A stretch of DNA of 64,000 nt, from NCBI RefSeq assembly GCF_900291985.1, contig NZ_LT985980.1:1248001-1312000 (forward strand), written 5' to 3'. The notes under the pieces are model-generated. The model ran no database searches. It saw nothing but the letters and a program-made list of their open reading frames with translations, and was not told the origin of the DNA. The stretch is from Lysinibacillus timonensis. GTDB lineage: Bacteria; Bacillota; Bacilli; Bacillales_A; Planococcaceae. Below are positions 56,165 through 64,000 of this stretch, piece after piece (position 1 is the stretch's first letter; each line of letters opens with the position of its first letter). The position numbers were made by a program, and so were the translations under genes.

Positions 56165-56521
56165 TTATTTCCAAGTATTCTCAAACTCTAATTCTTTAAA
56201 TCCTAATGTAATTTTATGACCATCTGTAACAATTGGACGCTTAATAAGCATGCCATCGGAAACTAATAATTCCAATTGTTCTTCATCACTCATTGTGTTT
56301 AATTTGTCCTTTAATCCAAGGCTTTTATACTTTAAACCCGATGTATTAAAGAATTTCTTAAGTGGTAGTTCGCTTTTTTCCCATATTGCTTTTAATTGAT
56401 CTTTCGTTGGTGTTTCTTCCACAATATGAAATGCTTCGTAATTTATACCATTTTCTTCTAACCATTTTTGGGCTTTTTTACAAGTTGTACATTTTGGGTA
56501 ATGATAAAATTGTACTGCCAT
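56165..56521 (-). CDS. yusI: ArsC/Spx family protein YusI
   Basis: 118 residues. CxxC appears as CTTCKKAQ near residue 11, the ArsC/Spx N-terminal motif; SDGMLIKRPIV is the conserved C-terminal RP element. It is more like YusI/Spx-related reductases than true arsenate reductase. GGAGGA precedes the ATG. It lies between gcvH and fadE, the same order as yusH-yusI-yusJ in B. subtilis. Confidence 0.88.
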   Translation of the reverse strand: MAVQFYHYPKCTTCKKAQKWLEENGINYEAFHIVEETPTKDQLKAIWEKSELPLKKFFNTSGLKYKSLGLKDKLNTMSDEEQLELLVSDGMLIKRPIVTDGHKITLGFKELEFENTWK

Positions 56522-56985
56522 ATGTATGTCCTCCTAAATTACGTGATAATTTAATATGATTAAGTATAGCAAATGAATAGTTCATATTCTAAGAAATATG
56601 TGTTGATATTCTTTCATTGATTTGTATTTTTTAGATTAATGAATCTATGTGAGTTATAGTGGGGATTTTTTCTAAATAGATCAAGAGGACAAATTAGAAG
56701 ATTTCATGTAGAGAATAAAGGAGATTTTATTTGAGAATCTAAAGACAGCTAAATAAATTCGTTACAATCTAACTTTATCTTGAAATGGGTTTTGAGCCAT
56801 ACTATCAATGTCTTTTCGATTTTATTTTATCTCAAATTGGTCACTGAGACCCATGATCAGTGACCATTCATTTTCAAATTATAACTAAAAGGTAACCGAG
56901 AGGCACTAGCCGTTAACATTAACGAACAGCTGCCTCTCTTAATAGCTTTATAAAAGTTACCTAATCGACCCTGCCATACAGAAAT
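56522..56985. other. Gene-free gap with two hairpins, between fadE and yusI
   Basis: No gene is seen. Two structures lie in it: a perfect dyad TGGTCACTGA/TCAGTGACCA at 56838-56865 without a T-tract, and a longer hairpin with outer arms GAGAGGCA/TGCCTCTC (56902-56938) and an inner CGTTAA/TTAACG. The second lies about 50 bp after fadE on the minus strand and may end the fad operon. Confidence 0.5.
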
Positions 56986-58767
56986 TTATACGACATATTT
57001 TTCAGCTTCTATTAACTTCACTGAAGCTTCACGTTTTTTCTGAATTAAATTATATGGATTGAATCTCGTTAGTTTTCGTAATGCAGATAGCATGATTCGT
57101 CCGTTGTCGCCTTCTGCTGATGCTAAAATGGTTTCTTTTGCTTCTTTTTCAATTTCAGCAAATGCTTCTTGACAGAAAATTTCAGTATAAAGTAATTTCT
57201 GTTTTGATTTTTCAATACCGTCTCGTTCAATCGCTTTTGCAGTACGGAGAACAGTTGATTCCATTGCATATAGCTGATTTGCGATGTTGGCGATATTCAC
57301 TAAAAGTTCTTGCTCTTGTTCAAGTTTAGTACCAAATGCTTGTGCTGCAATACCCGCTACTAAAACCCCAATCTTTTTAGCATTTTTCACAAGATACTTT
57401 TCTTGAGCTAATGGTTCACTGCCAATTTCTTCTGGCATCATCATTAATAGCTCTTGTTGTAAATCTTGTGCAACTTTCAGTAAAGGCAATTCACCTTTTA
57501 ACGCTTTTTTCATAAATGTGCCTGGAACAATTAGGCGGTTAATTTCATTTGTACCTTCAAAAATACGGTTAATGCGCGAATCACGATAAATTCTTTCAAC
57601 TTCGTATTCTGACATGAATCCATAACCACCATGCAATTGAACTGCCTCGTCTGCAATATAATCTAACGTTTCAGAACCAAATACTTTAGCAATCGAACAT
57701 TCAATTGCATATTCTGCAACTGCTGCTGCAATTGCTTTAGGATCTTTTTGTTCTTCTGGTGATAATTGACTCATAACATCATCATAGTACCCAACTGTTC
57801 GATAATTTAAAGACTCTGAAGCATATAGAGTCGCAGCCATCGTTGCTAATTTTTCTTTTGTTAAATTGAAGCTAGATATTTTTGTTTTGAATTGTTGACG
57901 CTCGTTTGTATATTGAACGGCTAGATCAAAAGCTCGTTTTGAACCACCAACAGTTCCGACACCTAACTTATAACGACCAATATTTAATATATTAAAGGCA
58001 ATTATATGACCTCTACCGACTTCACCTAATAAATTCTCAACTGGTACTTCTACATCTTGTAAGATTAACGTGCGAGTAGAGGATGATTTAATTCCCATTT
58101 TCTTTTCCTCAGCACCTACAGAAACTCCAGGAAATGCCCTTTCTACAATGAATGCTGTAAATTTGTCACCGTCTACTTTCGCATATACAACGAATACGTC
58201 AGCAAAGCCTGCATTTGTAATCCATTGTTTTTCACCGTTTAAAATGTAGTGAGTACCCGCTTCATTTAATTTTGCTACTGTTTTTGCACCTAACGCATCA
58301 GAACCTGATCCTGGCTCTGTTAATGCATAAGCGGCAATCATTTCACCACTTGCAAGTTTCGGTAAGTATTTCTTCTTTTGTTCTTCATTACCGAATAATA
58401 CGATTGGAAGTGACCCAATTCCAACGTGGGCACCATGAGTTAATGAAAAGCCACCTGCAACAGACATTTTTTCCCCAATTAATGCTGAAGAAATTTTATC
58501 TAATCCTAAACCGTCATATTCTTCCGGTACATCAGCCGCTAACAATCCTAATTCTCCCGCTTTTTTCATGAGTTCTAAGGAATGTTCAAATTCATGGTTT
58601 TCTAACTTTTCGACAATAGGTAATACTTCATTTGCAACAAACTCCTCAGTTGTCTTCGCAATCATTTTTTGCTCATCTGTAAAATCTTCTGGTGTCATGA
58701 CACGAGTTACATCTACATCTTCGATTAAAAAGCTTCCACCTTTAATAATGTTTGTTGTTTGAACCAT
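56986..58767 (-). CDS. fadE: Acyl-CoA dehydrogenase FadE (YusJ)
   Basis: 593 residues from ATG 58767, behind GGGGAGGAAA; the frame opens 12 codons earlier. The acyl-CoA dehydrogenase fold (about 40-420) shows YALTEPGSGSDALGAKT (flavin/substrate), QWITNAGFAD and IFEGTNEINRL with the catalytic Glu. A C-terminal extension (about 425-593) is as in VLCAD-type enzymes. It performs the first, FAD-dependent step of fatty acid beta-oxidation. Third gene of fadNAE. Confidence 0.94.
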   Translation of the reverse strand: MVQTTNIIKGGSFLIEDVDVTRVMTPEDFTDEQKMIAKTTEEFVANEVLPIVEKLENHEFEHSLELMKKAGELGLLAADVPEEYDGLGLDKISSALIGEKMSVAGGFSLTHGAHVGIGSLPIVLFGNEEQKKKYLPKLASGEMIAAYALTEPGSGSDALGAKTVAKLNEAGTHYILNGEKQWITNAGFADVFVVYAKVDGDKFTAFIVERAFPGVSVGAEEKKMGIKSSSTRTLILQDVEVPVENLLGEVGRGHIIAFNILNIGRYKLGVGTVGGSKRAFDLAVQYTNERQQFKTKISSFNLTKEKLATMAATLYASESLNYRTVGYYDDVMSQLSPEEQKDPKAIAAAVAEYAIECSIAKVFGSETLDYIADEAVQLHGGYGFMSEYEVERIYRDSRINRIFEGTNEINRLIVPGTFMKKALKGELPLLKVAQDLQQELLMMMPEEIGSEPLAQEKYLVKNAKKIGVLVAGIAAQAFGTKLEQEQELLVNIANIANQLYAMESTVLRTAKAIERDGIEKSKQKLLYTEIFCQEAFAEIEKEAKETILASAEGDNGRIMLSALRKLTRFNPYNLIQKKREASVKLIEAEKYVV

Positions 58768-58804
58768 ATTATTTCCTCCCCTATTTTGCTGTATTAGAAT
58801 CATA

Positions 58805-59980
58805 TTAATAGATCACTTCAAATACTCCAGCAGCCCCCATACCGCCACCAATACACATTGTTACAACCCCATATTTTTTCCCTTGTCTTTTTAACTCATG
58901 AATAATCTTTAAAGTTAACATGGTACCTGTTGCACCTAGTGGATGACCTAAAGCAATAGCGCCTCCGTTTACGTTTACTTTAATCATATCAATACCAAGA
59001 TGGCGAATGACTTGAATGGATTGTGAAGCAAATGCTTCATTTAATTCCCAAAGGTCAATTTCATCTTGAGTAAGTCCGGCAATGTTTAATGCTTTTGGCA
59101 CCGCTTCAATAGGCCCTATTCCCATTACTTCTGGTGGAACGCCACCTACAGCAAAACCTAGAAACTTTGCCATTGGTTTTAAGCCCTGTGCTTCTGCTTC
59201 TTCCCTATCCATTACTAAAACGGCTGCAGCACCATCAGAAGTTTGCGATGAATTACCTGCCGTAACAGAACCTTTAGCATGAAACGCAGGACGCAACTTT
59301 GCTAATCCTTCCAACGAAGTATCCGGTCGCACCCCTTCATCTGTATCAAACGTATAAACGTTCTTTTGGAGCTTATGGTTTTCATCTACAAAATGTTCGA
59401 TTACTTCTACCGGTACAATTTCTTCTTTAAACTTCCCTTCTTTTATTGCCTTGATCGCTAGTTCGTGTGAGCGAAGTGCAAAGGCATCTTGATCTTCTCG
59501 ACTAACACCATATCGATTGGCTACTTCTTCAGCTGTATGCCCCATACTCATGTAATACTGAGGAGCTTCTTCTGCTAATTTAGGGTTCAATCGTACAGCA
59601 TTTCCTGGCATAGGGATCATACTCATCGATTCGACTCCTCCAGCAATAATTGCTTTTGAGTGTCCAAGCATAATACGTTCGGATGCATAGGCTATCGATT
59701 GTAACCCTGAAGAACAGTATCGGTTGATGGTGACAGCAGGTGTTGTATCAGGTAGACCAGCTAATGCGCCAATATTTCTTGCAACATTTAACCCTTGTTC
59801 AGCTTCTGGTAGAGCACAACCGATAATTAAATCATCTATCTGCCCCTCAAAATTTGCTCTATTTAACGTTTCTCTTACAACAAGCGCTCCTAAATCGTCC
59901 GGACGCATGTTGGCAAGTGTTCCTTTTTTCGCTTTCCCGATCGGCGTCCTCGCACCAGCTATTATAACGGCTTCACGCAT
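58805..59980 (-). CDS. fadA: Acetyl-CoA acyltransferase (thiolase) FadA
   Basis: 391 residues. Nucleophile Cys89 is in NRYCSSGLQ; the other catalytic parts are NEAFAS, GGAIALGHPLGATG (His) and MCIGGGMG (second Cys). It cleaves 3-ketoacyl-CoA to acetyl-CoA and a shortened acyl-CoA, the last step of beta-oxidation. GGGGGAAAG precedes the ATG. Between fadN and fadE. Confidence 0.95.
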   Translation of the reverse strand: MREAVIIAGARTPIGKAKKGTLANMRPDDLGALVVRETLNRANFEGQIDDLIIGCALPEAEQGLNVARNIGALAGLPDTTPAVTINRYCSSGLQSIAYASERIMLGHSKAIIAGGVESMSMIPMPGNAVRLNPKLAEEAPQYYMSMGHTAEEVANRYGVSREDQDAFALRSHELAIKAIKEGKFKEEIVPVEVIEHFVDENHKLQKNVYTFDTDEGVRPDTSLEGLAKLRPAFHAKGSVTAGNSSQTSDGAAAVLVMDREEAEAQGLKPMAKFLGFAVGGVPPEVMGIGPIEAVPKALNIAGLTQDEIDLWELNEAFASQSIQVIRHLGIDMIKVNVNGGAIALGHPLGATGTMLTLKIIHELKRQGKKYGVVTMCIGGGMGAAGVFEVIY

Positions 59981-60045
59981 ATTGTTCTTTCCCCCTTTAA
60001 GAATTGCACCTTTACTAAATTCTTTTAGTAGAATAGTAGAAAATA

Positions 60046-62430
60046 TTAGTTACGTAGTGGCTTACCTTTTATGAGCATATGTTGCATCCTTGCTTGAGAT
60101 TTCGGATCTGCAACGAGTTGTAAAAATGCTTCACGTTCTAAATTTAGTAAGTAATCTTCTGATACTTCAGTTCCGTATGGGACTAAACCACCTGCTATCA
60201 CATAAGCGAGCTTTTTCGCAATCTTTAGATCATGTTCACTAATGTATCCAGATTGGTACATTCCCTGAGCTCCTAGTAAAAGCGTTGCATATCCCGGTGC
60301 CCCAACTACTTTTACTTTCTTTGGAACTGGAGGTGTGTAGCCCGCTTCATAGATTGCTATTGCTGCTTGTTTTGCATCGTATAATAAATGATCATGGTTA
60401 ACCGAAATGCCATCTGCAAAATTTAAGAAGTTATTTTCTCGCGCTTCTTCACCAGAAGTTGAGACCTTTGCAAGGGCAATTGTTTCAAATACCTTATTAG
60501 CAATTGCTTGATAATCTATGTCCACTCCATTTGGCAATCCTTTTAAGAACTTTTCATAAAGCGCTAAGTTTCCACCACCACCAGGAATCAAACCGACACC
60601 AACTTCGACTAACCCCATGTATGTTTCACTTGACGCTTGAATGTGAGTAGCTGGTAAACATACTTCTGAACCACCACCAAGGGTCATACCGAACGGTGCT
60701 GCAACAACTGGTTTTGTACAATATTTAATACGCCGCATTGCTTTTTGGAAGGAACGGATAACAAAGTCTAGTTCAAAAATGTTATCATCTTGAGCTTCCA
60801 TTAAAATCATGCCCAGATTCGCACCAACGCAGAAGTTTTTACCTTGGTTACCGATCACAAGCCCCTTGTAGTTCGCTTCTACTTCATCAATAGCGAAGTT
60901 GATCATTTGAACTATATCAAGACCAATTGCATTTGATTTTGAATGGAATTCAAGTAGCGCGATGCCATCTCCTAAATCGATTAAACTAGCACCTGAATTT
61001 GATTTGATAACTCCGTGCTTTTTCTTATAGCGTTTTAAATCTATTACTTTCTCATTCACAGGGATTTTTTCATATTGTGAGCCATTATAAAATGCTAGAT
61101 CTCCATCAATTTCTGTGTAGAATGATTCATAGCCTTTTGCTAGTAATTCTTTTACAAAGGAAGGTATTTCGCGGCCTTCTTGCTCCATTCTTTCAACAGA
61201 TTGCTTTACTCCGATGGCATCCCACATTTCAAATGGTCCTTGTGTCCAGCCGAAGCCCCATTTTAATGCGTTGTCTATTTCAACAATATTGTCTGCGATG
61301 ACACCTGTTAGTTCTGCAGAATAAATTAAAGTTGGAGCAAAGATATTCCACAGTAATTCACCTGTACGGTCTTTAGCATATACAAGCGTTTTCACCTTAT
61401 TTGGTAAGCCTTTTACTTGCTTCGCCATTTCAATTGATGGCGTTTGCAGTTTTTTCACTGGAACATATTCTAGTGTATTAATATCCATTTCATAGATTTC
61501 TTTCCCTTGTTTTACAAAGAAACCTTGCCCTGATTTTGCACCAAGCCATCCGTTTCCGACCATCTTCTTCATTACTTCAGGGACATCGAATACTTTTTGT
61601 TCTTCTCCTGTCGTTTGATCGTAAACTGTTTTCGCAACATGTAAGAATGTATCTAACCCAACAACATCGAGTGTTCTGAAAGTTGCTGATTTTGGACGTC
61701 CGATTAATGGACCAGTTACTGAATCTACTTCACCAACTGTATATCCACGCTCCATCATTTCACGTAATGTAACTAATAAACCATATGTCCCGATGCGGTT
61801 AGCTACAAAATTCGGTGTATCTTTTCCTACAACTACCCCTTTTCCTAATGCATCTTCCGCAAATGCTTTCATAAACTTGACGACAGAAGGATCCGTATAC
61901 TCTGTTGGGATAATTTCAAGTAGTTTTAAATATCTAGGTGGGTTAAAGAAATGTGTCCCTAAGAAATGTTTTTGGAAATCTTCTGAACGACCTTCAGCCA
62001 TTGCATTGACACTAATACCAGAAGTATTTGAACTGATAATTGTACCTTCTTTTCGAACTTCATCAATGCGTTCAAATAAGTTCTTTTTCACTTCTAGATT
62101 TTCTACAACAACTTCAATAATCCAATCTACATCATTTAATTTTTCTAAGTCATCTTCTAGGTTACCAACTGTAAGTAAGTCGAGGCTTTTCTTGGATGTT
62201 AGCGGAGCTGGTTTTTGTTTTTGTAACTTTTGAATAGCTGATTGGGCAAACCGATTACGGAATGCAGGACTATCTGTTGTTAACCCCTTCGCTTCCTCTT
62301 CTTTTGTTAATTCATTTGGAACGATGTCTAAAATAATTGTTGGAATTCCGATATTTGCTAAATGGGCTGCTATACCAGAACCCATCACCCCAGAGCCAAG
62401 CACGGCCGCTTTTTGAATTTTGTAAGTCAC
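60046..62430 (-). CDS. fadN: 3-hydroxyacyl-CoA dehydrogenase/enoyl-CoA hydratase FadN
   Basis: 794 residues from GTG 62430, eight bases after AAAGGGG; the frame opens at GTG 62451. The dehydrogenase domain comes first (NAD-binding GSGVMGSGIAAHL; FFNPPRYLKLLEIIP), with a hydratase (crotonase) domain at about 480-700 (VIGNQGKNFCVGANL; GMTLGGGSEVCLPA; GVGLIPGGGG). It thus does the two middle steps of beta-oxidation. This order is the Bacillus FadN arrangement, reversed relative to E. coli FadB. First gene of fadNAE, with a FadR operator next to its start. Confidence 0.95.
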   Translation of the reverse strand: MTYKIQKAAVLGSGVMGSGIAAHLANIGIPTIILDIVPNELTKEEEAKGLTTDSPAFRNRFAQSAIQKLQKQKPAPLTSKKSLDLLTVGNLEDDLEKLNDVDWIIEVVVENLEVKKNLFERIDEVRKEGTIISSNTSGISVNAMAEGRSEDFQKHFLGTHFFNPPRYLKLLEIIPTEYTDPSVVKFMKAFAEDALGKGVVVGKDTPNFVANRIGTYGLLVTLREMMERGYTVGEVDSVTGPLIGRPKSATFRTLDVVGLDTFLHVAKTVYDQTTGEEQKVFDVPEVMKKMVGNGWLGAKSGQGFFVKQGKEIYEMDINTLEYVPVKKLQTPSIEMAKQVKGLPNKVKTLVYAKDRTGELLWNIFAPTLIYSAELTGVIADNIVEIDNALKWGFGWTQGPFEMWDAIGVKQSVERMEQEGREIPSFVKELLAKGYESFYTEIDGDLAFYNGSQYEKIPVNEKVIDLKRYKKKHGVIKSNSGASLIDLGDGIALLEFHSKSNAIGLDIVQMINFAIDEVEANYKGLVIGNQGKNFCVGANLGMILMEAQDDNIFELDFVIRSFQKAMRRIKYCTKPVVAAPFGMTLGGGSEVCLPATHIQASSETYMGLVEVGVGLIPGGGGNLALYEKFLKGLPNGVDIDYQAIANKVFETIALAKVSTSGEEARENNFLNFADGISVNHDHLLYDAKQAAIAIYEAGYTPPVPKKVKVVGAPGYATLLLGAQGMYQSGYISEHDLKIAKKLAYVIAGGLVPYGTEVSEDYLLNLEREAFLQLVADPKSQARMQHMLIKGKPLRN

Positions 62431-62455
62431 GAGCACATCCCCTTTCGTCACCTTT

Positions 62456-62473
62456 TGAATGAATACTCATTCA
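62456..62473. promoter_or_regulatory. FadR operator
   Basis: TGAATGAATACTCATTCA matches the B. subtilis FadR consensus (TGAATGA-N4-TCATTCA) in both half-sites. It lies 26 bp before the chosen fadN start, so FadR should repress fadNAE until acyl-CoA appears. Confidence 0.85.
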
Positions 62474-62676
62474 TTTATTGAGTAAAAAAATAAAAGTTGT
62501 TAAAAATACACCTTTTCTCTCTTTAGTGTATGGTATTTCGTTATTTTTATCAATATCTTTCTTTCGAATTTTCAAAAAATTAAATAGATAACAAGATTAC
62601 TTAAGAGATGTGTTAAGCAAATTTCTTTTCGCTCCTTCGGAAAATGTGTACACTACCAATAAGGAGCGTGAAGAAA

Positions 62677-62991
62677 ATGAAAGATATCACTTCAGTAGAA
62701 CAATTTAATGAACTAATTAATTCTGAACAGCCTGTTATCGTTAAATTTTATGCTGGTTGGTGCCCAGACTGCACTCGTATGAATATGTTTATTGACCCTA
62801 TTATTGAAGAATATAGTCAATATGTTTGGTATCAAATTAACCGTGATGAATTCCCTGAACTAGCTGAAAAATATCAAGTAATGGGTATCCCGAGTTTATT
62901 AATCTACAAAAATGGTGAAAAACTAGCTCACTTACACAGTGCCAATGCTAAATCACCAGAACAAGTAATCGAGTTTTTACAAGCCCAATAA
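62677..62991 (+). CDS. Thioredoxin-like protein (YtpP-type)
   Basis: 104 residues from ATG 62677, ten bases after AAGGAG; the open frame begins 11 codons earlier. Thioredoxin fold with active-site CPDC (FYAGWCPDCTRMN), and the cis-Pro in VMGIPSLLIYKNGE. It is probably cytoplasmic (no signal) and monocistronic. CPDC rather than CGPC suggests a specialised partner. Confidence 0.87.
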   Translation: MKDITSVEQFNELINSEQPVIVKFYAGWCPDCTRMNMFIDPIIEEYSQYVWYQINRDEFPELAEKYQVMGIPSLLIYKNGEKLAHLHSANAKSPEQVIEFLQAQ

Positions 62992-63000
62992 CAAATTTTT

Positions 63001-63036
63001 AGAAGTTACTTATGCAAAGGTAGCTTCTTTTTTTAT
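63001..63036 (+). terminator. Terminator of the thioredoxin-like gene
   Basis: Stem AGAAGTTACTT/AAGGTAGCTTCT with mismatches, followed by seven Ts. Confidence 0.8.
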
Positions 63037-63171
63037 AGATTTTTCGACTCGAATATTTGCCTAAATCAGACTATTTTGAATTGTATAATTAGCGGAAATT
63101 ATTTACAATAGTATCAGACAGCTAATATGGACAGATACAAAAAAATCAAAATTAAAATGAGGTGATAAGAA

Positions 63172-63597
63172 ATGGAAACATCTAATAAAATTATAGTCAA
63201 AACAACAGTGCAAGTCCCTGTAGAAAAGGTATGGGAGTATTGGACAGAGCCAGCTCATATAACAAAATGGAACAATGCCTCGGATGACTGGCATACTCCA
63301 TACGCAGAAAATGATTTAAAAGTTGGCGGTAAATTCCTATCCAGGATGGAAGCTAAAGATGGCAGTTTTGGATTTGATTTTGGTGGCGTGTATGATGAAG
63401 TAAAAAAACATGAGATTATTGCTTATACAATGGATGATGGAAGAAAAGTGACTATTACGTTTAAAGGACAACAAAACGAGACCGAGATTATTGAAACGTT
63501 TGATGCTGAGAGTGATAATCCAGTTGAAATTCAACAACAAGGTTGGCAAGCGATTCTTGATCATTTCAAAAAATACGCTGAGCAAATAACTATCTAA
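63172..63597 (+). CDS. SRPBCC (AHSA1-type) domain protein
   Basis: 141 residues. The START/AHSA1 fold is seen in VKTTVQVPVEKVWEYWTEPAHITKWN at the start, GGKFLSRMEAKDG, and the C-terminal helix GWQAILDHFKKYAE. Family members bind hydrophobic ligands; none can be named here. GAGGTGATAAG lies before the ATG. Confidence 0.88.
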   Translation: METSNKIIVKTTVQVPVEKVWEYWTEPAHITKWNNASDDWHTPYAENDLKVGGKFLSRMEAKDGSFGFDFGGVYDEVKKHEIIAYTMDDGRKVTITFKGQQNETEIIETFDAESDNPVEIQQQGWQAILDHFKKYAEQITI

Positions 63598-63675
63598 TCA
63601 ATCCACTAGCACCGCGATACCATCAATCAAAATCTATGTGAAACTATCTTTCAAACTGGAAGGGGTAACTAGTTT

Positions 63676-63879
63676 ATGCCATATGTCAATATAAAAATTA
63701 CAAATGAAAATGTAACACCTGAGAAAAAAGCACAACTAATCGCTGGTGCTACACAATTACTTGTCGATGTATTAGGAAAAAACCCTGCAACAACGGTCGT
63801 AGTCATTGATGAAGTTGATACTGATAATTGGGGAGTTGCAGGGGAAACGATTACGGAAAGAAGAAAAGCAGGAAAATAA
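63676..63879 (+). CDS. 4-oxalocrotonate tautomerase family protein
   Basis: 67 residues. The mature N terminus is Pro (MPYVNIKITNENVT), the catalytic Pro-1 of the family, followed by the TTVVVIDEVDTDNWGVAGE segment. Such small tautomerases isomerise unsaturated acids, but the substrate is unknown. GGAAGGGG lies before the ATG. It follows the SRPBCC gene on the same strand by 78 bp. Confidence 0.9.
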   Translation: MPYVNIKITNENVTPEKKAQLIAGATQLLVDVLGKNPATTVVVIDEVDTDNWGVAGETITERRKAGK

Positions 63880-64000
63880 ATTTAGTAGATTATTAAAGAT
63901 TTTCTTATATTTTCATCTCACGTAACATATAACCAATGACAGCTATTGTTAAGGGGTTATGAGAAGTTTCCGGTAAATTCAGTAACTGACTAAGTCAGTT

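Noticed and set aside
56165-56521. Arsenate reductase
   Set aside because: The CxxC (CTTC) motif and position next to gcvH fit the Spx-like YusI, and there are no ars genes nearby.
61793-62233. 146-residue open frame opposite fadN
   Set aside because: Antisense shadow of the dehydrogenase domain; no start signals.

Overview
The window is about 64 kb of AT-rich chromosomal DNA from a low-GC, endospore-forming Bacillales bacterium. Support comes from strong AGGAGG-type ribosome binding sites, frequent TTG/GTG starts, a homologue of the sporulation gene yunB, and long runs of genes ordered as in Bacillus subtilis (yuf/mrp, yui, yut, yuz, yun, suf, glt, met and yus blocks). A Planococcaceae-type genus (Lysinibacillus, Solibacillus or a relative) is an inference from overall resemblance. 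Almost all of the window is core genome. There is no prophage, CRISPR array, rRNA or tRNA that I can see; the only mobile element is one complete IS1182-like insertion sequence.

Layout. 0.5-3 kb: yugI, a small HTH regulator, yugE and the PLP enzyme patB. 3.1-9.5 kb: a C4-dicarboxylate locus with sensor kinase DctS, response regulator DctR, a membrane-anchored DctB-like binding protein, and a DctP-DctQ-DctM TRAP transporter. 9.6-15.1 kb: two MFS exporters, the cyclophilin PpiB and a class A penicillin-binding protein. 15.1-21.6 kb: yufK and the seven-gene Mrp Na+/H+ antiporter operon. 21.7-28.8 kb: leucyl aminopeptidase, yuiD/yuiB, a Nudix hydrolase, Fe-S carriers (YutM, YutI), yuzD, the NADH dehydrogenase-like yutJ and yuzB. 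28.8-30.4 kb: the insertion sequence. 30.5-38.8 kb: yutF-yutE, yutD, lipA, yunB, an HD-GYP protein, yunD, yunE and a nonsense-interrupted yunF. 39-44.2 kb: sufCDSUB. 44.6-51.7 kb: glutamate synthase genes with divergent gltC. 51.7-54.7 kb: metNIQ under a SAM riboswitch. 54.8-62.4 kb: yusE, yusF, gcvH, yusI and the fadNAE beta-oxidation operon. 62.6-63.9 kb: a thioredoxin-like protein, an SRPBCC protein and a tautomerase.

How the genes fit together. The Suf operon builds Fe-S clusters, YutM and YutI are likely carriers, and clients such as LipA and glutamate synthase lie nearby; LipA makes the lipoyl group carried by GcvH. FadE, FadA and FadN form a fatty-acid degradation unit with a textbook FadR operator in front of it. 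YutJ probably oxidises NADH and has two Rex-type redox operators in its promoter region, one covering the -35 element.

I did not find a large unknown system. The items most worth checking are regulatory or evolutionary: paired Rex-like operators at yutJ, a terminator hairpin whose 3' arm is the ribosome binding site of yunB, an insertion sequence that duplicated a 26-bp palindromic terminator stem, a fresh-looking nonsense codon in yunF, and a TRAP transporter joined to a DctS/DctR/DctB-type sensing module. Starts were moved from the longest open frame wherever a ribosome binding site pointed elsewhere, and each such choice is stated.
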